Shown here: piece by piece, positions 1 through 9,832 of the stretch
How the letters are laid out: each line of letters starts with the position of its first letter
Numbering within the stretch: the stretch's first letter is position 1
NCBI RefSeq assembly: GCF_002287375.1
Contig: NZ_NPOA01000005.1
Coordinates: forward strand, 62,001-126,000
Source of the DNA: Virgibacillus profundi
GTDB lineage: Bacteria > Bacillota > Bacilli > Bacillales > Amphibacillaceae
Length of the DNA stretch: 64,000 nucleotides
Reading direction: 5' to 3'
Notes under the pieces: generated by a model
Seen by the model: only the letters and a program-made list of their open reading frames with translations
What the model was told of the DNA's origin: nothing
The model's database searches: none
Program-made: the position numbers and the translations under genes

Positions 1-170
1 TTGGAAACGGTTATGTAATTACTCAAAATATTAAAGAGGGAACCCCTGTGAAAGAGAATGACTATCTTGGCGTAGAATTATTACCACCCGATGAAATAAA
101 TGAAGAAACAAACAGCAATGATGAAAGCCGGGAAGATATTTCAGGGGAAGCGGAAAATGAAGCGGAATAA
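1..170 (+). CDS. pbpB: Penicillin-binding protein 2B, C-terminal end (partial)
   Basis: Only the last 55 codons are present; the gene begins before the window. The visible residues (GNGYVITQNIKEGTPVKEN, then LLPPDE) look like the end of a PASTA repeat, followed by a short acidic, Ser/Asn/Glu-rich tail ending at TAA 168-170. Class B penicillin-binding proteins of this type crosslink septal peptidoglycan outside the membrane. The assignment rests mainly on position: in Bacillaceae pbpB lies immediately upstream of spoVD, as here. The active-site region lies outside the window and cannot be checked. Confidence 0.8.
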   Translation, partial: GNGYVITQNIKEGTPVKENDYLGVELLPPDEINEETNSNDESREDISGEAENEAE

Positions 171-195
171 ATATTTCACACCAAATTAAACAGTG

Positions 196-224
196 TTCTA
201 TTCAGTTTTTATAACACATATAGT
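196..224 (+). promoter_or_regulatory. Candidate SigE promoter for spoVD
   Basis: A -35-like TTCTATT (196-202), a 14-nt spacer and a -10-like CATATAGT (217-224) resemble the mother-cell SigE consensus (KMATATT, 14, CATACAHT). The site is about 35 nt before the spoVD start. B. subtilis spoVD is known to be SigE-dependent, which supports the reading. The -35 match is only 5 of 7. Confidence 0.45.
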
Positions 225-258
225 GGATATAAGCCTACCTATGAAAAGGGGATGGATT

Positions 259-2196
259 ATGAAACGCGTATCTACTGTAACTGTTAAAAAACGAATCGTC
301 ACTGTTTTTATTTTTGGCCTGCTAATCTTTGCAATCATTGATATAAGGTTGGGCTATGTGCAATTTGTTATTGGAGAAAAATTAATGGGACAAGCGAATG
401 ATTTGTGGACACGAGATATTGAATTTGAGCCGGAAAGAGGAAATATACTGGATACAAATGGGGAAATACTAGCTGAAAATGTGACTGCACCATCGATTGT
501 AGTTGTTCCAAGACAAATAGAAAACCCGGAAGAAACTGCTGAAAAACTGGCATCAATTTTGGATGTATCTACTGATAAGGTATATGAAGATATAACAAAA
601 GTAGCATCAAGTGTCAATATACGTCCAGAAGGCATTAAAATTTCTGAAAAACAGGAATCTGCGATAAGAACATTGAATATGGATGGAGTATACCTTGCAA
701 AGGATTCTAAACGACATTATCCTAACGGTAAAAGTTTATCACATGTTTTGGGATTTGCTGGGATAGATAATCAGGGATTAATGGGTTTGGAGCTTTTCTA
801 TGATGAAAAGCTGAATGGGGAAAAGGGGAGCCTTTCCTTTTATTCTGATGCGAAGGGGAGAAGGTTGGATAGTCTTGCAGATGTGTATAGTCCTCCTGAG
901 GATGGATTGAATTTAAAAGCATCAATTGACCTGAGAGTCCAAACCATATTGGAGCGGGAAATGGATCTTGCTGTATCAAAATATAATCCGGATGGGGCCC
1001 TGGCTATTGCAGTAAATCCTAAAACCGGCGGTATTCTTGGGATGACGACAAGACCAAATTTCAATCCTGAAAATTATCAGGAAGTTGATTCATCTATTTT
1101 TGATCGTAATTTACCAATTTGGAGTACATATGAACCTGGATCAACCTTTAAAATAATTACGTTGGCAGCGGCATTGGAAGAAAATGTGGTGGATTTGGAA
1201 AAGGATCATTTTCATGATGATGGAGATATTACTGTGGGTGGAACAGAATTGCACTGCTGGAAAAGTGGTGGTCATGGACATCAAACCTTCCTTGAAGTTG
1301 TCCAAAATTCTTGTAACCCCGGTTTTGTTGATTTAGGTTTGTCTATAGGAAAAGAAAAATTATATTCTTATATAGACGACTTTGGATTCGGTGAAAAAAC
1401 CGGTATCGATTTACAGGGGGAAGGAACCGGAATTCTATTCAAACCTGAAAATGTTGGACCAGTTGAATTAGCAACAACCGCCTTTGGTCAGGGTGTGTCC
1501 GTAACGCCTATTCAACAGGTTATGGCTGTTGCGGCCACTGTAAATGGAGGGTATTTATACGAACCATTTATTGCAAAAGAATGGATTGATCCTAAAACAG
1601 AAAAAACGGTAGAAACAGTGGAACCAAATTTGAAAGAGAGAGTTATTTCTGAAGCAACTTCAGAGGAGGTTCGTGGTGCCCTGGAGAGTGTTGTAGCCAA
1701 AGGTACAGGTAGACCTGCCTATGTGGATGGTTACCGGGTCGGTGGAAAAACCGGAACAGCACAAAAGGTAGGTCCTGATGGAAGGTATATGCAGAATAAT
1801 TACGTTGTATCTTTTATCGGTTTCGCCCCGGCTGATGATCCGGAAATCGTAGTATATGTCGCAGTTGATAATCCAAAAGATACACTTCAATTTGGTGGCG
1901 TTGTAGCTGCTCCAATCGTAGGAACGATTATTGGAGATAGTTTAAGAGCTCTTGGTGTAGAACCAAGTGAAGGTGGTTTGGATAAAGATTATTTGTGGCC
2001 GGAACAACCGAAAATAGAAGTTCCTGATTTGATTGGGCTATCAAAAGGAGATTTATCTGAATATATGACGAATCTATCAATTGAAACAAATGGAGCAGGA
2101 GATTACATTATTGATCAAGCTCCAAGCCCAGGAACTAAAGTGGAACAAGGATCTAAAATGCGTATCTATTTATCTGATGAAAAACATCGTGAATAG
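259..2196 (+). CDS. spoVD: Stage V sporulation protein D, class B penicillin-binding protein
   Basis: Transpeptidase that crosslinks spore cortex peptidoglycan, anchored in the outer forespore membrane. From ATG 259 the protein has 645 residues, against 646 in B. subtilis; this start is chosen for the AAAAGGGGA site about 8 nt upstream, whereas an earlier in-frame start at 193 would add 22 residues. Visible parts: one N-terminal membrane segment (about 13-30), a PBP dimer domain, the transpeptidase motifs STFK (S295), SCN (C352) and KTG (497-499), and one C-terminal PASTA repeat (about 575-640). Cys333 (LHCWK) and Cys352 (QNSCNP) correspond to the pair that StoA keeps reduced in B. subtilis. 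It lies between pbpB and murE. Confidence 0.97.
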   Translation: MKRVSTVTVKKRIVTVFIFGLLIFAIIDIRLGYVQFVIGEKLMGQANDLWTRDIEFEPERGNILDTNGEILAENVTAPSIVVVPRQIENPEETAEKLASILDVSTDKVYEDITKVASSVNIRPEGIKISEKQESAIRTLNMDGVYLAKDSKRHYPNGKSLSHVLGFAGIDNQGLMGLELFYDEKLNGEKGSLSFYSDAKGRRLDSLADVYSPPEDGLNLKASIDLRVQTILEREMDLAVSKYNPDGALAIAVNPKTGGILGMTTRPNFNPENYQEVDSSIFDRNLPIWSTYEPGSTFKIITLAAALEENVVDLEKDHFHDDGDITVGGTELHCWKSGGHGHQTFLEVVQNSCNPGFVDLGLSIGKEKLYSYIDDFGFGEKTGIDLQGEGTGILFKPENVGPVELATTAFGQGVSVTPIQQVMAVAATVNGGYLYEPFIAKEWIDPKTEKTVETVEPNLKERVISEATSEEVRGALESVVAKGTGRPAYVDGYRVGGKTGTAQKVGPDGRYMQNNYVVSFIGFAPADDPEIVVYVAVDNPKDTLQFGGVVAAPIVGTIIGDSLRALGVEPSEGGLDKDYLWPEQPKIEVPDLIGLSKGDLSEYMTNLSIETNGAGDYIIDQAPSPGTKVEQGSKMRIYLSDEKHRE

Positions 2197-2206
2197 GGAT
2201 GAAATT

Positions 2207-2215
2207 TGCTATAAT
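2207..2215 (+). promoter_or_regulatory. Candidate extended -10 promoter upstream of murE
   Basis: TGCTATAAT is an exact extended -10 (TGnTATAAT) just after the spoVD stop codon. The -35 region is poor (TCGTGA at 2187-2192), as is usual for extended -10 promoters. It would start transcription of murE and following genes about 80 nt before the murE start. A G-rich/C-rich hairpin (AAGGGGGT pairing with ACCCTCTT, about 2232-2253) lies in the presumed leader, with no U-run after it. Confidence 0.4.
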
Positions 2216-2300
2216 AAGTGAGGTTAATCATAAGGGGGTGTAACTACCCTCTTAAAAAATGATTTGAAATAGAATAAATATGTAGGATAGGGTGTTGTTC

Positions 2301-3776
2301 ATGAAATTAAGTGAATTATTTTCAGACATACCAAACTATCAAACTACAAATGCTATAGAAAACATTGAAATTGATGCAATTGAAATGGATTCACAAAAAG
2401 TTAAATCAGGATCACTCTTCGTTTGTATTTCGGGTTTCACAGTCGATGGGCATAATTATGTGGAACAGGCAATTACGAACGGAGCGGTTGCAATTGTCGC
2501 TGAGAAAAACATCAAAACTTCTGTACCAGTCGTGATCGTTTCAGATACTTCAAGGATTTTGGCAATGATTTCAGCTAAGTTTTATAATCATCCAACAGCT
2601 AAAATTCCTTTAATAGGAGTTACTGGAACAAATGGCAAAACAACTGTAACCTATTTACTGGAAACAATCTATAATGAATATCAAATGAAGACAGGTGTAA
2701 TTGGAACAATCCAAATGAAGATAGATAAAAAGACATATCCTGTATCTAATACGACACCAGATGCATTAAGCTTGCAAAAGTCGTTTCATTTAATGCTTGA
2801 ACAAGGTGTAGAACTGGCTATTATGGAGGTTTCTTCACATGCGCTTGATTTAGGAAGGGTATTTGGCTGTGACTTTGATATAGCTGTATTTACCAATCTT
2901 ACACAGGATCATTTGGATTATCATAAGAATATTGATGATTATCTGCATGCAAAAAGTCTGTTGTTTGCTCAATTAGGGAATACCTATGATGACAGGGATC
3001 AAAAGTTTGCTATTATTAATGGAGATGATCCATCAAGTGATCTGATTAAAAGAAGTACCGCCCAGCATGTTATAACATATGCTTGTAAAAATGAGGCACA
3101 AATTATGGCTGCTGACATAACAATTAATGCCAATGGAACTTCTTTTAAATTAATAACACCGGATGAAAGCATCAAAATAAACAGCAAATTAATCGGGATG
3201 TTCAATGTGTATAATATGTTAGCGGCAAGTGCTGCAGCAATCGCAGGTAAAATACCGTTAAATTGCATTAAAAAAGCACTGGAAAGTATTAAAGGAGTCA
3301 GTGGACGTTTTGAATCAATCAGCCAGGATCAGTCATTCGCGGTTATCGTGGATTATGCCCATACACCTGATTCATTGAAAAATGTATTACAAACGATTAA
3401 AGAGTTTGCTAAGGGGAAGATTTATGTGATTGTAGGCTGTGGTGGAGACCGGGATCGATCAAAACGGCCTCTGATGGCAGCAATTGCATTAAGATATGCT
3501 GATCATGCACTCTTTACTTCTGATAATCCGAGAACAGAAAACCCTGAAAGTATTTTAGCTGATATGACAACAGGATTAGAGGATTTTAAAAATAAATATG
3601 AAGTAACTTCAGATCGCAAGAGAGCAATTTATCAAGCGATAAATCGTGCTAAAAAAGATGATATCATATTAATTGCCGGAAAAGGTCATGAGACATATCA
3701 ACAGATTGGAAATATAAAGTATGACTTTGATGACAGATTAATTGCAAAAGAAGCGATCAAAGCTAAGGAGAAATGA
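2301..3776 (+). CDS. murE: UDP-MurNAc-tripeptide synthetase (meso-DAP adding)
   Basis: Cytoplasmic ATP-dependent Mur ligase adding the third residue of the peptidoglycan stem peptide to UDP-MurNAc-L-Ala-D-Glu. ATG 2301 follows an AGGGTG site by about 6 nt and gives 491 residues, close to 494 in B. subtilis; an in-frame GTG nine bases upstream is less well placed. ATP loop GTNGK at 109-113. The motif DNPR (408-411) is the signature of meso-diaminopimelate enzymes, so the wall should be the A1-gamma DAP type. The stop codon overlaps murF in ATGA fashion, implying translational coupling. Confidence 0.97.
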   Translation: MKLSELFSDIPNYQTTNAIENIEIDAIEMDSQKVKSGSLFVCISGFTVDGHNYVEQAITNGAVAIVAEKNIKTSVPVVIVSDTSRILAMISAKFYNHPTAKIPLIGVTGTNGKTTVTYLLETIYNEYQMKTGVIGTIQMKIDKKTYPVSNTTPDALSLQKSFHLMLEQGVELAIMEVSSHALDLGRVFGCDFDIAVFTNLTQDHLDYHKNIDDYLHAKSLLFAQLGNTYDDRDQKFAIINGDDPSSDLIKRSTAQHVITYACKNEAQIMAADITINANGTSFKLITPDESIKINSKLIGMFNVYNMLAASAAAIAGKIPLNCIKKALESIKGVSGRFESISQDQSFAVIVDYAHTPDSLKNVLQTIKEFAKGKIYVIVGCGGDRDRSKRPLMAAIALRYADHALFTSDNPRTENPESILADMTTGLEDFKNKYEVTSDRKRAIYQAINRAKKDDIILIAGKGHETYQQIGNIKYDFDDRLIAKEAIKAKEK

Positions 3777-5146
3777 TGATGTTATTTACTACAAACTGGT
3801 TATCCCGCCTTTTCACTGAATTTAGTGGGTCTGCGGCAGAAGAAATAGTAATAGATGAAGTTATTACGGACAGCAGGGCGGAGTCAGCAAAATCGTTGTT
3901 TATACCGATAATTGGGGATAATTTTGATGGACACGACTATGTCAAACAAGCGATTAATAATGGAGCTGCAGCTGTATTATGGGATAAAGGAATAGAATTA
4001 CCTGAATTTATGCCAACAGACTTTCCTGTGTTTTTTGTGGATGATACCATTGCAGCATTACAAAAAACAGCTTCCCATTACAGGGCTGAGATTAATCCAA
4101 TTGTGATCGGAATTACAGGGTCGAATGGTAAAACTACAACAAAGGATTTAGTTGCAGCTGTGGTCCAGTCGACCTATCGCGCGCATTATACAGATGGTAA
4201 CTTCAATAATCATATTGGGTTACCATTAACCATTTTATCAATGAAAAGAGATACAGAAGTATTAATACTGGAAATGGGTATGAGCGATTTTGGTGAGATT
4301 GATTTATTATCGAAAATAGCTAAGCCGGATTATGCAATTATTACAAATATCGGGGAATCACATATTGAATACCTTGGTTCCCGTAAAGGTATTTCCTCAG
4401 CTAAGTTAGAAATAATGAATAGCTTAAAAGATGATGGTTATGTCATAATAGATGGTGATGAAGACTTATTAAAACATATTCATAAACAAAAAAATGTTAT
4501 TACATGTGGTTTTACTATTCATAATGATGTACTGATCAAAAATGTAGATATAAAATTGAATCATACTACTTTTGAACTGGCAGATGGCAGTGAATATTCA
4601 GTTCCATTACTGGGCAAGCATCATGCACTCAATGCTGCATATGCAATAACACTCGGTAAACAACTCGGAATCGATCAGGAAAAGTGCCAAAAAGCGTTAC
4701 AGTCATTAAAATTGACTTCGATGCGTTTTGAGATGATAAAAGGTCCAAATGACGTCTCTATCATTAATGATGCATATAATGCCTCACCAACATCAATGAA
4801 GGCAGCAATTGAAGTTGTAAAGCAAATGGAAGGATTTACAGATAAAGTTCTTATACTGGGCGATGTTTTAGAGCTGGGAAAATATTCAGAGGAATTACAC
4901 CGGTCTGTTGCAGAAGTAATAGATATACCAATTAATACAGTATTAACCTATGGTAAAGATGCCGAGAATATTTCAACGGCTGTAAAAAAGAATAAATCAT
5001 ACATTCATTGTAATCACTTCACATCAAAAGAAGAACTGATCGATGCATTGCAAGACCATTTAAACAAAGATTCATTGTTATTATTTAAGGCTTCAAGGGG
5101 ACTCAAATTTGAATTATTAATCGAGGAAATAATTCATACATCATAA
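3773..5146 (+). CDS. murF: UDP-MurNAc-tripeptide--D-Ala-D-Ala ligase
   Basis: Cytoplasmic Mur ligase that adds D-Ala-D-Ala to complete UDP-MurNAc-pentapeptide. 457 residues, typical for the family. ATP-binding loop GSNGK at about 116-120, followed by the Mur ligase central-domain pattern (NNHIGLPLT, EMGMS, NIGESH) and the C-terminal NDAYNASP motif that contacts substrate. Three tandem ATG codons (3773, 3776, 3779) lie after AAGGAG at 3765-3770, so the exact first residue is uncertain by one or two positions. It overlaps murE and is followed 35 nt later by mraY. Confidence 0.97.
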   Translation: MMMLFTTNWLSRLFTEFSGSAAEEIVIDEVITDSRAESAKSLFIPIIGDNFDGHDYVKQAINNGAAAVLWDKGIELPEFMPTDFPVFFVDDTIAALQKTASHYRAEINPIVIGITGSNGKTTTKDLVAAVVQSTYRAHYTDGNFNNHIGLPLTILSMKRDTEVLILEMGMSDFGEIDLLSKIAKPDYAIITNIGESHIEYLGSRKGISSAKLEIMNSLKDDGYVIIDGDEDLLKHIHKQKNVITCGFTIHNDVLIKNVDIKLNHTTFELADGSEYSVPLLGKHHALNAAYAITLGKQLGIDQEKCQKALQSLKLTSMRFEMIKGPNDVSIINDAYNASPTSMKAAIEVVKQMEGFTDKVLILGDVLELGKYSEELHRSVAEVIDIPINTVLTYGKDAENISTAVKKNKSYIHCNHFTSKEELIDALQDHLNKDSLLLFKASRGLKFELLIEEIIHTS

Positions 5147-5181
5147 TTTGATGGACGGTTACCGGACAAGGAGGAAAACAA

Positions 5182-6168
5182 GTGAATATCTCTATATTAT
5201 TATTGACAATAGCAATAGCATTTTTGATTACCGTCCTTTTATCTCCAATTTTTATTCCATTTTTAAGACGTTTAAAGTTTGGACAAAGTATTAGGGAAGA
5301 AGGACCGGAGTCACATTTAAAAAAGACTGGTACACCTACAATGGGCGGTCTGATGATTGTATTCAGTATTATAATTACTTCGTTAATTATGGTTGGCAAG
5401 ACAGGATCAGATGGTATTGGTTATGAACTATGGTTATTACTTTTAGTGTTGGTTGGATACGGATTTTTAGGCTTTCTTGACGATTTTATAAAAGTGGCAA
5501 TGAAACGAAATCTGGGTTTAACTTCCAAACAAAAAATGCTTGGTCAAATTGTGATAGCTCTTATATTTTATTTTATTTTACGTAGTCAGGACTTTCCGAC
5601 ATACATTCAAATACCTGGAACTGGTATTCAATGGGAACTTGGATGGGGTTATGCACTTCTAATCATATTTATGCTTGTTGGTGCATCCAATGCAGTAAAT
5701 TTAACAGATGGATTGGATGGGTTATTGGCAGGAACAGCAGCAATTGCCTTTGGTGCTTTCGGCATATTGGCATGGTATGGCTTTCCTCAAAATGAAGTGA
5801 CGCTTTTTACATTGGCTGCAGTTGGTGCATTGCTGGGCTTTTTGGTGTTTAACGCACATCCTGCAAAGGTATTTATGGGCGATACCGGTTCATTGGCCCT
5901 TGGTGGTGCAATTGCTGCCGTAGCTATTTTAACAAAGCTGGAAATTATTCTGGTGATCGTTGGAGGGGTATTTGTAATCGAAACACTCTCTGTAATTATC
6001 CAGGTTATTTCTTTCAAAACAACAGGTAAAAGGGTATTTAAAATGAGTCCATTACATCACCATTATGAATTACTTGGATGGTCTGAATGGCGGGTAGTTA
6101 CGACCTTTTGGCTGATTGGACTTATTTTTGCCGCACTTGGCATTTATATCGAGGTGGGCTTAAGTTGA
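5182..6168 (+). CDS. mraY: Phospho-MurNAc-pentapeptide translocase
   Basis: Integral membrane enzyme transferring phospho-MurNAc-pentapeptide to undecaprenyl phosphate, forming lipid I. 328 residues with about ten hydrophobic helices. Family motifs seen: PTMGGL near residue 53, FLDDFIK (Asp pair), NLTDGLDGL, the catalytic-loop [10 protein letters not shown] and the C-terminal HHHYELLGW. The start is GTG 5182 after AAGGAGG at 5168-5174. The TGA stop overlaps the TTG start of murD by 4 nt. Confidence 0.97.
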   Translation: MNISILLLTIAIAFLITVLLSPIFIPFLRRLKFGQSIREEGPESHLKKTGTPTMGGLMIVFSIIITSLIMVGKTGSDGIGYELWLLLLVLVGYGFLGFLDDFIKVAMKRNLGLTSKQKMLGQIVIALIFYFILRSQDFPTYIQIPGTGIQWELGWGYALLIIFMLVGASNAVNLTDGLDGLLAGTAAIAFGAFGILAWYGFPQNEVTLFTLAAVGALLGFLVFNAHPAKVFMGDTGSLALGGAIAAVAILTKLEIILVIVGGVFVIETLSVIIQVISFKTTGKRVFKMSPLHHHYELLGWSEWRVVTTFWLIGLIFAALGIYIEVGLS

Positions 6169-7514
6169 ATAAACTAATGGATTTCCCTTATACTCATATA
6201 CTCGTGCTTGGGCTTGCAAAGAGCGGAACAGCTGCTGCTCATTTATTATTGGCTAATGAAAAAAAAGTACGTGTTAATGACATGAAAACAAAGGAAAATG
6301 ATGCTATCGTTACAGAATTAAAAATGATGGGGGCAGAGGTAATTGTAGGCTCCCATCCTGTTTCTGTTTTGGAGGATATTGAAATTATTGTAAAAAATCC
6401 CGGAATTCCCTATGATAATTCAATACTTACAGAAGCAGTAAGAAGGGATATTCCGATTATTACCGAGATCGAACTTGCAGGACAACTCGTGGAAGGCTCT
6501 ATTATTGGAATTACCGGATCAAATGGAAAAACAACGACAACAACACTTACAACAGAGATACTCCGTGAAAGTAAGCATCCGGTTAAAGTTGCAGGTAATA
6601 TTGGGTTGGTGGCAACAGAGGTAGCGCAGACATTAGCCGAGAATGAAAGTTTGGTATTGGAGTTGTCTTCTTTCCAACTGCTGGGAATTGAAAAATTCAA
6701 ACCTAAAATCGCAGTATTGCTTAATATATTCGAAGCACATTTGGATTATCATAAAACAATGGAAAACTATAAAGAAGCAAAGTTTAATCTATTTAAAAAT
6801 CAAACAGAAGATGACTATCTGATCTATAATGCAGATGATTTACAAATAGTGGAAGCAGTTAAACAAGCAAGTTCAAAAAAAATTCCGTTTTCAATTAATA
6901 AGCGATTGGAAAAGGGGATATGGGCAAACGATGAAAGTATTTTCTTTAAGGATGAAAAGATTATTGACCGAAAAGATATTGTTTTAGTTGGTGCACACAA
7001 CCTGGAAAATATCCTTGCATCCATTGCCGCAGCCAAATTATGTGGTGCTAACAATGATGGTATCTACAAAGTTTTAACTACTTTTACGGGTGTGAAGCAC
7101 CGGTTGCAATTTGTTGATAATATCAATGATCGCCTGTTTTACAATGATTCCAAGGCTACCAACGTACTTGCAACACAGAAAGCTTTGTCATCATTCGAGC
7201 AAGAAACTATTCTATTAGCAGGTGGTCTTGATCGGGGAAATGAATTTGGGGATTTACTGCCATTTTTACAACATGTTAAAGCAATGATTACTTTTGGGGA
7301 AACGAAAGAGAAATTGAAGAAAATTGCAGAAGAAGCAAATATCGAAACAATTATTTTAACGAAGGATATTGAAGATGCGGTTAGGAAGGCTTATTCTGTT
7401 TCAGCTGCCAATGATGTGATTTTATTATCTCCAGCATGTGCAAGCTGGGATCAATATCGCACTTTTGAAGAAAGAGGTGACATGTTTATCAAGGCCGTGC
7501 ATAAACTATTGTAG
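6165..7514 (+). CDS. murD: UDP-MurNAc-L-alanine--D-glutamate ligase
   Basis: Cytoplasmic Mur ligase adding D-glutamate to UDP-MurNAc-L-Ala. I choose TTG 6165, 8 nt after GAGGTG and overlapping the mraY stop by 4 nt; this gives 449 residues against 451 in B. subtilis. A longer reading from ATG 6087 would lie inside mraY and is not credible. N-terminal Rossmann motif [12 protein letters not shown] loop GSNGK (118-122), EAHLDYH, and NDSKATN in the third domain. No terminator follows; about 200 nt separate it from spoVE. Confidence 0.96.
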   Translation: MNKLMDFPYTHILVLGLAKSGTAAAHLLLANEKKVRVNDMKTKENDAIVTELKMMGAEVIVGSHPVSVLEDIEIIVKNPGIPYDNSILTEAVRRDIPIITEIELAGQLVEGSIIGITGSNGKTTTTTLTTEILRESKHPVKVAGNIGLVATEVAQTLAENESLVLELSSFQLLGIEKFKPKIAVLLNIFEAHLDYHKTMENYKEAKFNLFKNQTEDDYLIYNADDLQIVEAVKQASSKKIPFSINKRLEKGIWANDESIFFKDEKIIDRKDIVLVGAHNLENILASIAAAKLCGANNDGIYKVLTTFTGVKHRLQFVDNINDRLFYNDSKATNVLATQKALSSFEQETILLAGGLDRGNEFGDLLPFLQHVKAMITFGETKEKLKKIAEEANIETIILTKDIEDAVRKAYSVSAANDVILLSPACASWDQYRTFEERGDMFIKAVHKLL

Positions 7515-7713
7515 GGGCTTGTCTTAAACAGTTTACTACCTATATTAAAGGTTACGTCCTATTTAAAATAAGTAATGAATAGAACGCCCCTGTTCCTAAA
7601 GACTTGGCAGATAAGAAAGTATAAAATGCTTCCTTACTGCATAAGCGCAACTAAGTCTGTCACCTAAGGGATTGGTGACAACCAAGTTTTCTAAAAGGAA
7701 ATGGGGTGTTTTT
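7515..7713. other. murD-spoVE intergenic region with a hairpin near the spoVE start
   Basis: B. subtilis has a short junction here; this one is about 200 nt. It contains a 7-bp stem, TGTCACC (7658-7664) with GGTGACA (7674-7680), loop 9 nt, ending 33 nt before the chosen spoVE start. The stretch around 7605-7660 (ATAAGAAAGTATAAAATGC, then GCATAAGCGCAAC) resembles decayed dispersed repeats that I recall from other Bacillaceae, but no second copy occurs in this window. I see no convincing promoter. Confidence 0.5.
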
Positions 7714-8826
7714 TTGTTTCGAAAATTAATAAAGGGGAAAAGTAGACCGGATTATCTGCTATTGGGTGTGATCATCAGTCTGCTTATAATCGGGATTATA
7801 ATGGTTTATAGTTCGTCCTATGTCCAGGCAGATTATAAATACGCTGATTCACTTTATTATTTAAAAAGACAATTACTTTTTGCAGGCGTCGGAGTTGCAG
7901 CAATGTTTTTCGTGATGCGAATTCCTTATAGTATATGGAAAAAGTATGCGAAATTAATTTTGTTTAGTTGTTTTATTCTATTGTTTCTTGTCCTGATCCC
8001 GGGAATTGGCATGGTGCGAGGGGGAGCCCAGAGCTGGATAGGTGTAGGTGCTTTTAGTATTCAGCCATCTGAATTTATGAAGCTTGGTTTAATTATTTTC
8101 CTGGCAGCATACCTGGCTACAAATCAAAAGTATATTACCTCCTTTAAAAAAGGGTTTTTCCCATCGATTATTTTAATTTTTACAGCATTTGGATTAATTA
8201 TGCTGCAGCCTGATTTAGGTACCGGAATGGTGCTTGTCTTAACTTGTATGGTTATGGTGTTCGTTGCTGGGGCAAGATTGACCCATTTTTTTGGTCTGGC
8301 TGCACTTGGACTGGCTGGTTTTGTGTTTCTTATTATTTCTGCACCGTATCGTATAAGTCGGATAACAGCTTTTTTAAATCCATGGGAAGATCCTTTAGGT
8401 GATGGGTTTCAAATTATTCAATCTTTATATGCAATCGGACCTGGTGGATTAATGGGACTTGGTCTGGGAGAAAGTTTGCAAAAATATTTTTATTTACCGG
8501 AACCGCAAACAGATTTTATCTTTGCTATTTTAGGTGAAGAGCTTGGTTTTATTGGTGGTAGTATTGTAATTGGATTGTTTTTCTTATTATTTTGGCGCGG
8601 CATAAAGATTTCCCTGGGAGCTCCTGACCAATTTGGAAGATTTTTAGCACTTGGGATCGTATCTATGCTGGCTGTTCAAGTAATGATAAATATTAGTGTT
8701 GTAATAGGTTTAATTCCCGTGACAGGAATTACATTACCATTTTTGAGCTATGGTGGTTCCTCTTTAACATTAGCCTTATGTTCAGTTGGGGTTTTGCTAA
8801 ATATTAGCATTTATTCTAAAATATAG
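7714..8826 (+). CDS. spoVE: SpoVE/FtsW-type SEDS peptidoglycan polymerase
   Basis: SEDS-family membrane glycosyltransferase partner of a class B PBP; in B. subtilis SpoVE works with SpoVD in cortex synthesis. TTG 7714 after GGGGTG (7703-7708) gives 370 residues (B. subtilis 366). An in-frame GTG at 7672 would add 14 residues but lies inside a hairpin and lacks a good site. About ten membrane helices; SEDS signatures SWIGVGAFSIQPSEFMK, QPDLGT, DFIFAILGEELGF and GLIPVTGITLPFLSYGGSS. Position after murD favours spoVE; ftsW proper is usually elsewhere in Bacillaceae. Its stop codon sits in the terminator stem. Confidence 0.93.
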   Translation: MFRKLIKGKSRPDYLLLGVIISLLIIGIIMVYSSSYVQADYKYADSLYYLKRQLLFAGVGVAAMFFVMRIPYSIWKKYAKLILFSCFILLFLVLIPGIGMVRGGAQSWIGVGAFSIQPSEFMKLGLIIFLAAYLATNQKYITSFKKGFFPSIILIFTAFGLIMLQPDLGTGMVLVLTCMVMVFVAGARLTHFFGLAALGLAGFVFLIISAPYRISRITAFLNPWEDPLGDGFQIIQSLYAIGPGGLMGLGLGESLQKYFYLPEPQTDFIFAILGEELGFIGGSIVIGLFFLLFWRGIKISLGAPDQFGRFLALGIVSMLAVQVMINISVVIGLIPVTGITLPFLSYGGSSLTLALCSVGVLLNISIYSKI

Positions 8827-8849
8827 CACAATTTTTGTGCTATATTTTT
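8821..8849 (+). terminator. Rho-independent terminator after spoVE
   Basis: ATATAGCACAA (8821-8831) pairs perfectly with TTGTGCTATAT (8835-8845), with a 3-nt loop and then a T tract. The stem includes the spoVE stop codon. It separates murD/spoVE transcription from divIB, exactly where B. subtilis has murG and murB. Confidence 0.85.
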
Positions 8850-9010
8850 AATGGAAAATATTAATAGGGTATTTATATCAAAAATCTGATAAACTATGCA
8901 ATGTACACTACATTTTTAGGTGTATTATGTGATATAATTCATTTAACATGAATAATGGTATTTTTATTGCCGATACATTCTGTTAATTTGTAATAAAGGA
9001 AGAAATGGAG

Positions 9011-9832
9011 ATGAACAAAAAGAAGATTGTTTCGATTGAGGATCGTATTCCAAAATTGAAGCAGGCACGTAAAAAAAAGGCAAATCGTCGTTTAATATTT
9101 TACCTTTCTATTTTTTTCTTTTTAATATCTATCATTGTCTATCTGCAATCACCTCTAAGTCATGTAAAAACAATCTCTGTTAAAGGAAACTCATACTTTG
9201 CAGATGAAGAGATTATTAAGCGGAGTGAAATTACAACAAAATCAAATATTTGGACCATTAATGGGGACCAGATTGAAAATGAAATCAGTAAAAACCAAAT
9301 AGTGGAATCAGTAAAGGTTAACCGGAAATTGCCATGGACAATTGAAATAAAAGTTAAAGAGTATGAACGAGTGGGATATATTGAAAAAGATAGTACATTT
9401 TATCCCATCCTTGGAAATGGTACGGTAATGGAAACGGTAGGACAACAAACATTTAATGGGGATGCTCCACTGATCGCAGAATTTACAGAAGAAGCTTATT
9501 TACATAAGATGACCAGTGAGCTTCAAAAATTACCAGTGGATATATTGAATTTAATTTCCGAGATTTATTGGAAACCAACAGAAGAAAATGAAAGTAAAAT
9601 CCTGCTTTATATGAGTGATGGCTATATGGTTGATAGTACAATAAGGAATTTTGCAGAGAAAATGCAAGTATATCCATCAATAGTTTCCCAGCTGGACAAG
9701 GGTAGTGAAGGGATTATTCATATTGGTGTTGGAGCTTATTTCGAATCCTTCGTCAGTCAATCTGAAAGTGAAGGTGAAGAGATTGAAGAGGAGTCTGTTG
9801 TTGAATCGGAAACAGAGTCAGATTCTGAGTAA
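9011..9832 (+). CDS. divIB: Cell division protein DivIB/FtsQ
   Basis: Bitopic divisome protein that with DivIC and FtsL stabilises and activates septal wall synthesis. ATG 9011 is preferred to ATG 9005 because AAAGGAAG (8995-9002) is 8 nt before it. 273 residues (B. subtilis 263). Layout: Lys/Arg-rich cytoplasmic tail (1-27), one membrane helix (about 28-45), extracellular POTRA domain (KTISVKGNSYFADEEII) and beta domain, and an acidic Glu/Ser tail. In B. subtilis it is preceded by murG-murB and followed by ylxW, ylxX and sbp; all of these are missing here and ftsA comes next. Confidence 0.94.
   Translation: MNKKKIVSIEDRIPKLKQARKKKANRRLIFYLSIFFFLISIIVYLQSPLSHVKTISVKGNSYFADEEIIKRSEITTKSNIWTINGDQIENEISKNQIVESVKVNRKLPWTIEIKVKEYERVGYIEKDSTFYPILGNGTVMETVGQQTFNGDAPLIAEFTEEAYLHKMTSELQKLPVDILNLISEIYWKPTEENESKILLYMSDGYMVDSTIRNFAEKMQVYPSIVSQLDKGSEGIIHIGVGAYFESFVSQSESEGEEIEEESVVESETESDSE

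Noticed and set aside
6087-6164. N-terminal extension of MurD into mraY
   Set aside because: The extension reads through conserved mraY sequence in another frame and does not match MurD proteins; TTG 6165 has a good ribosome binding site.
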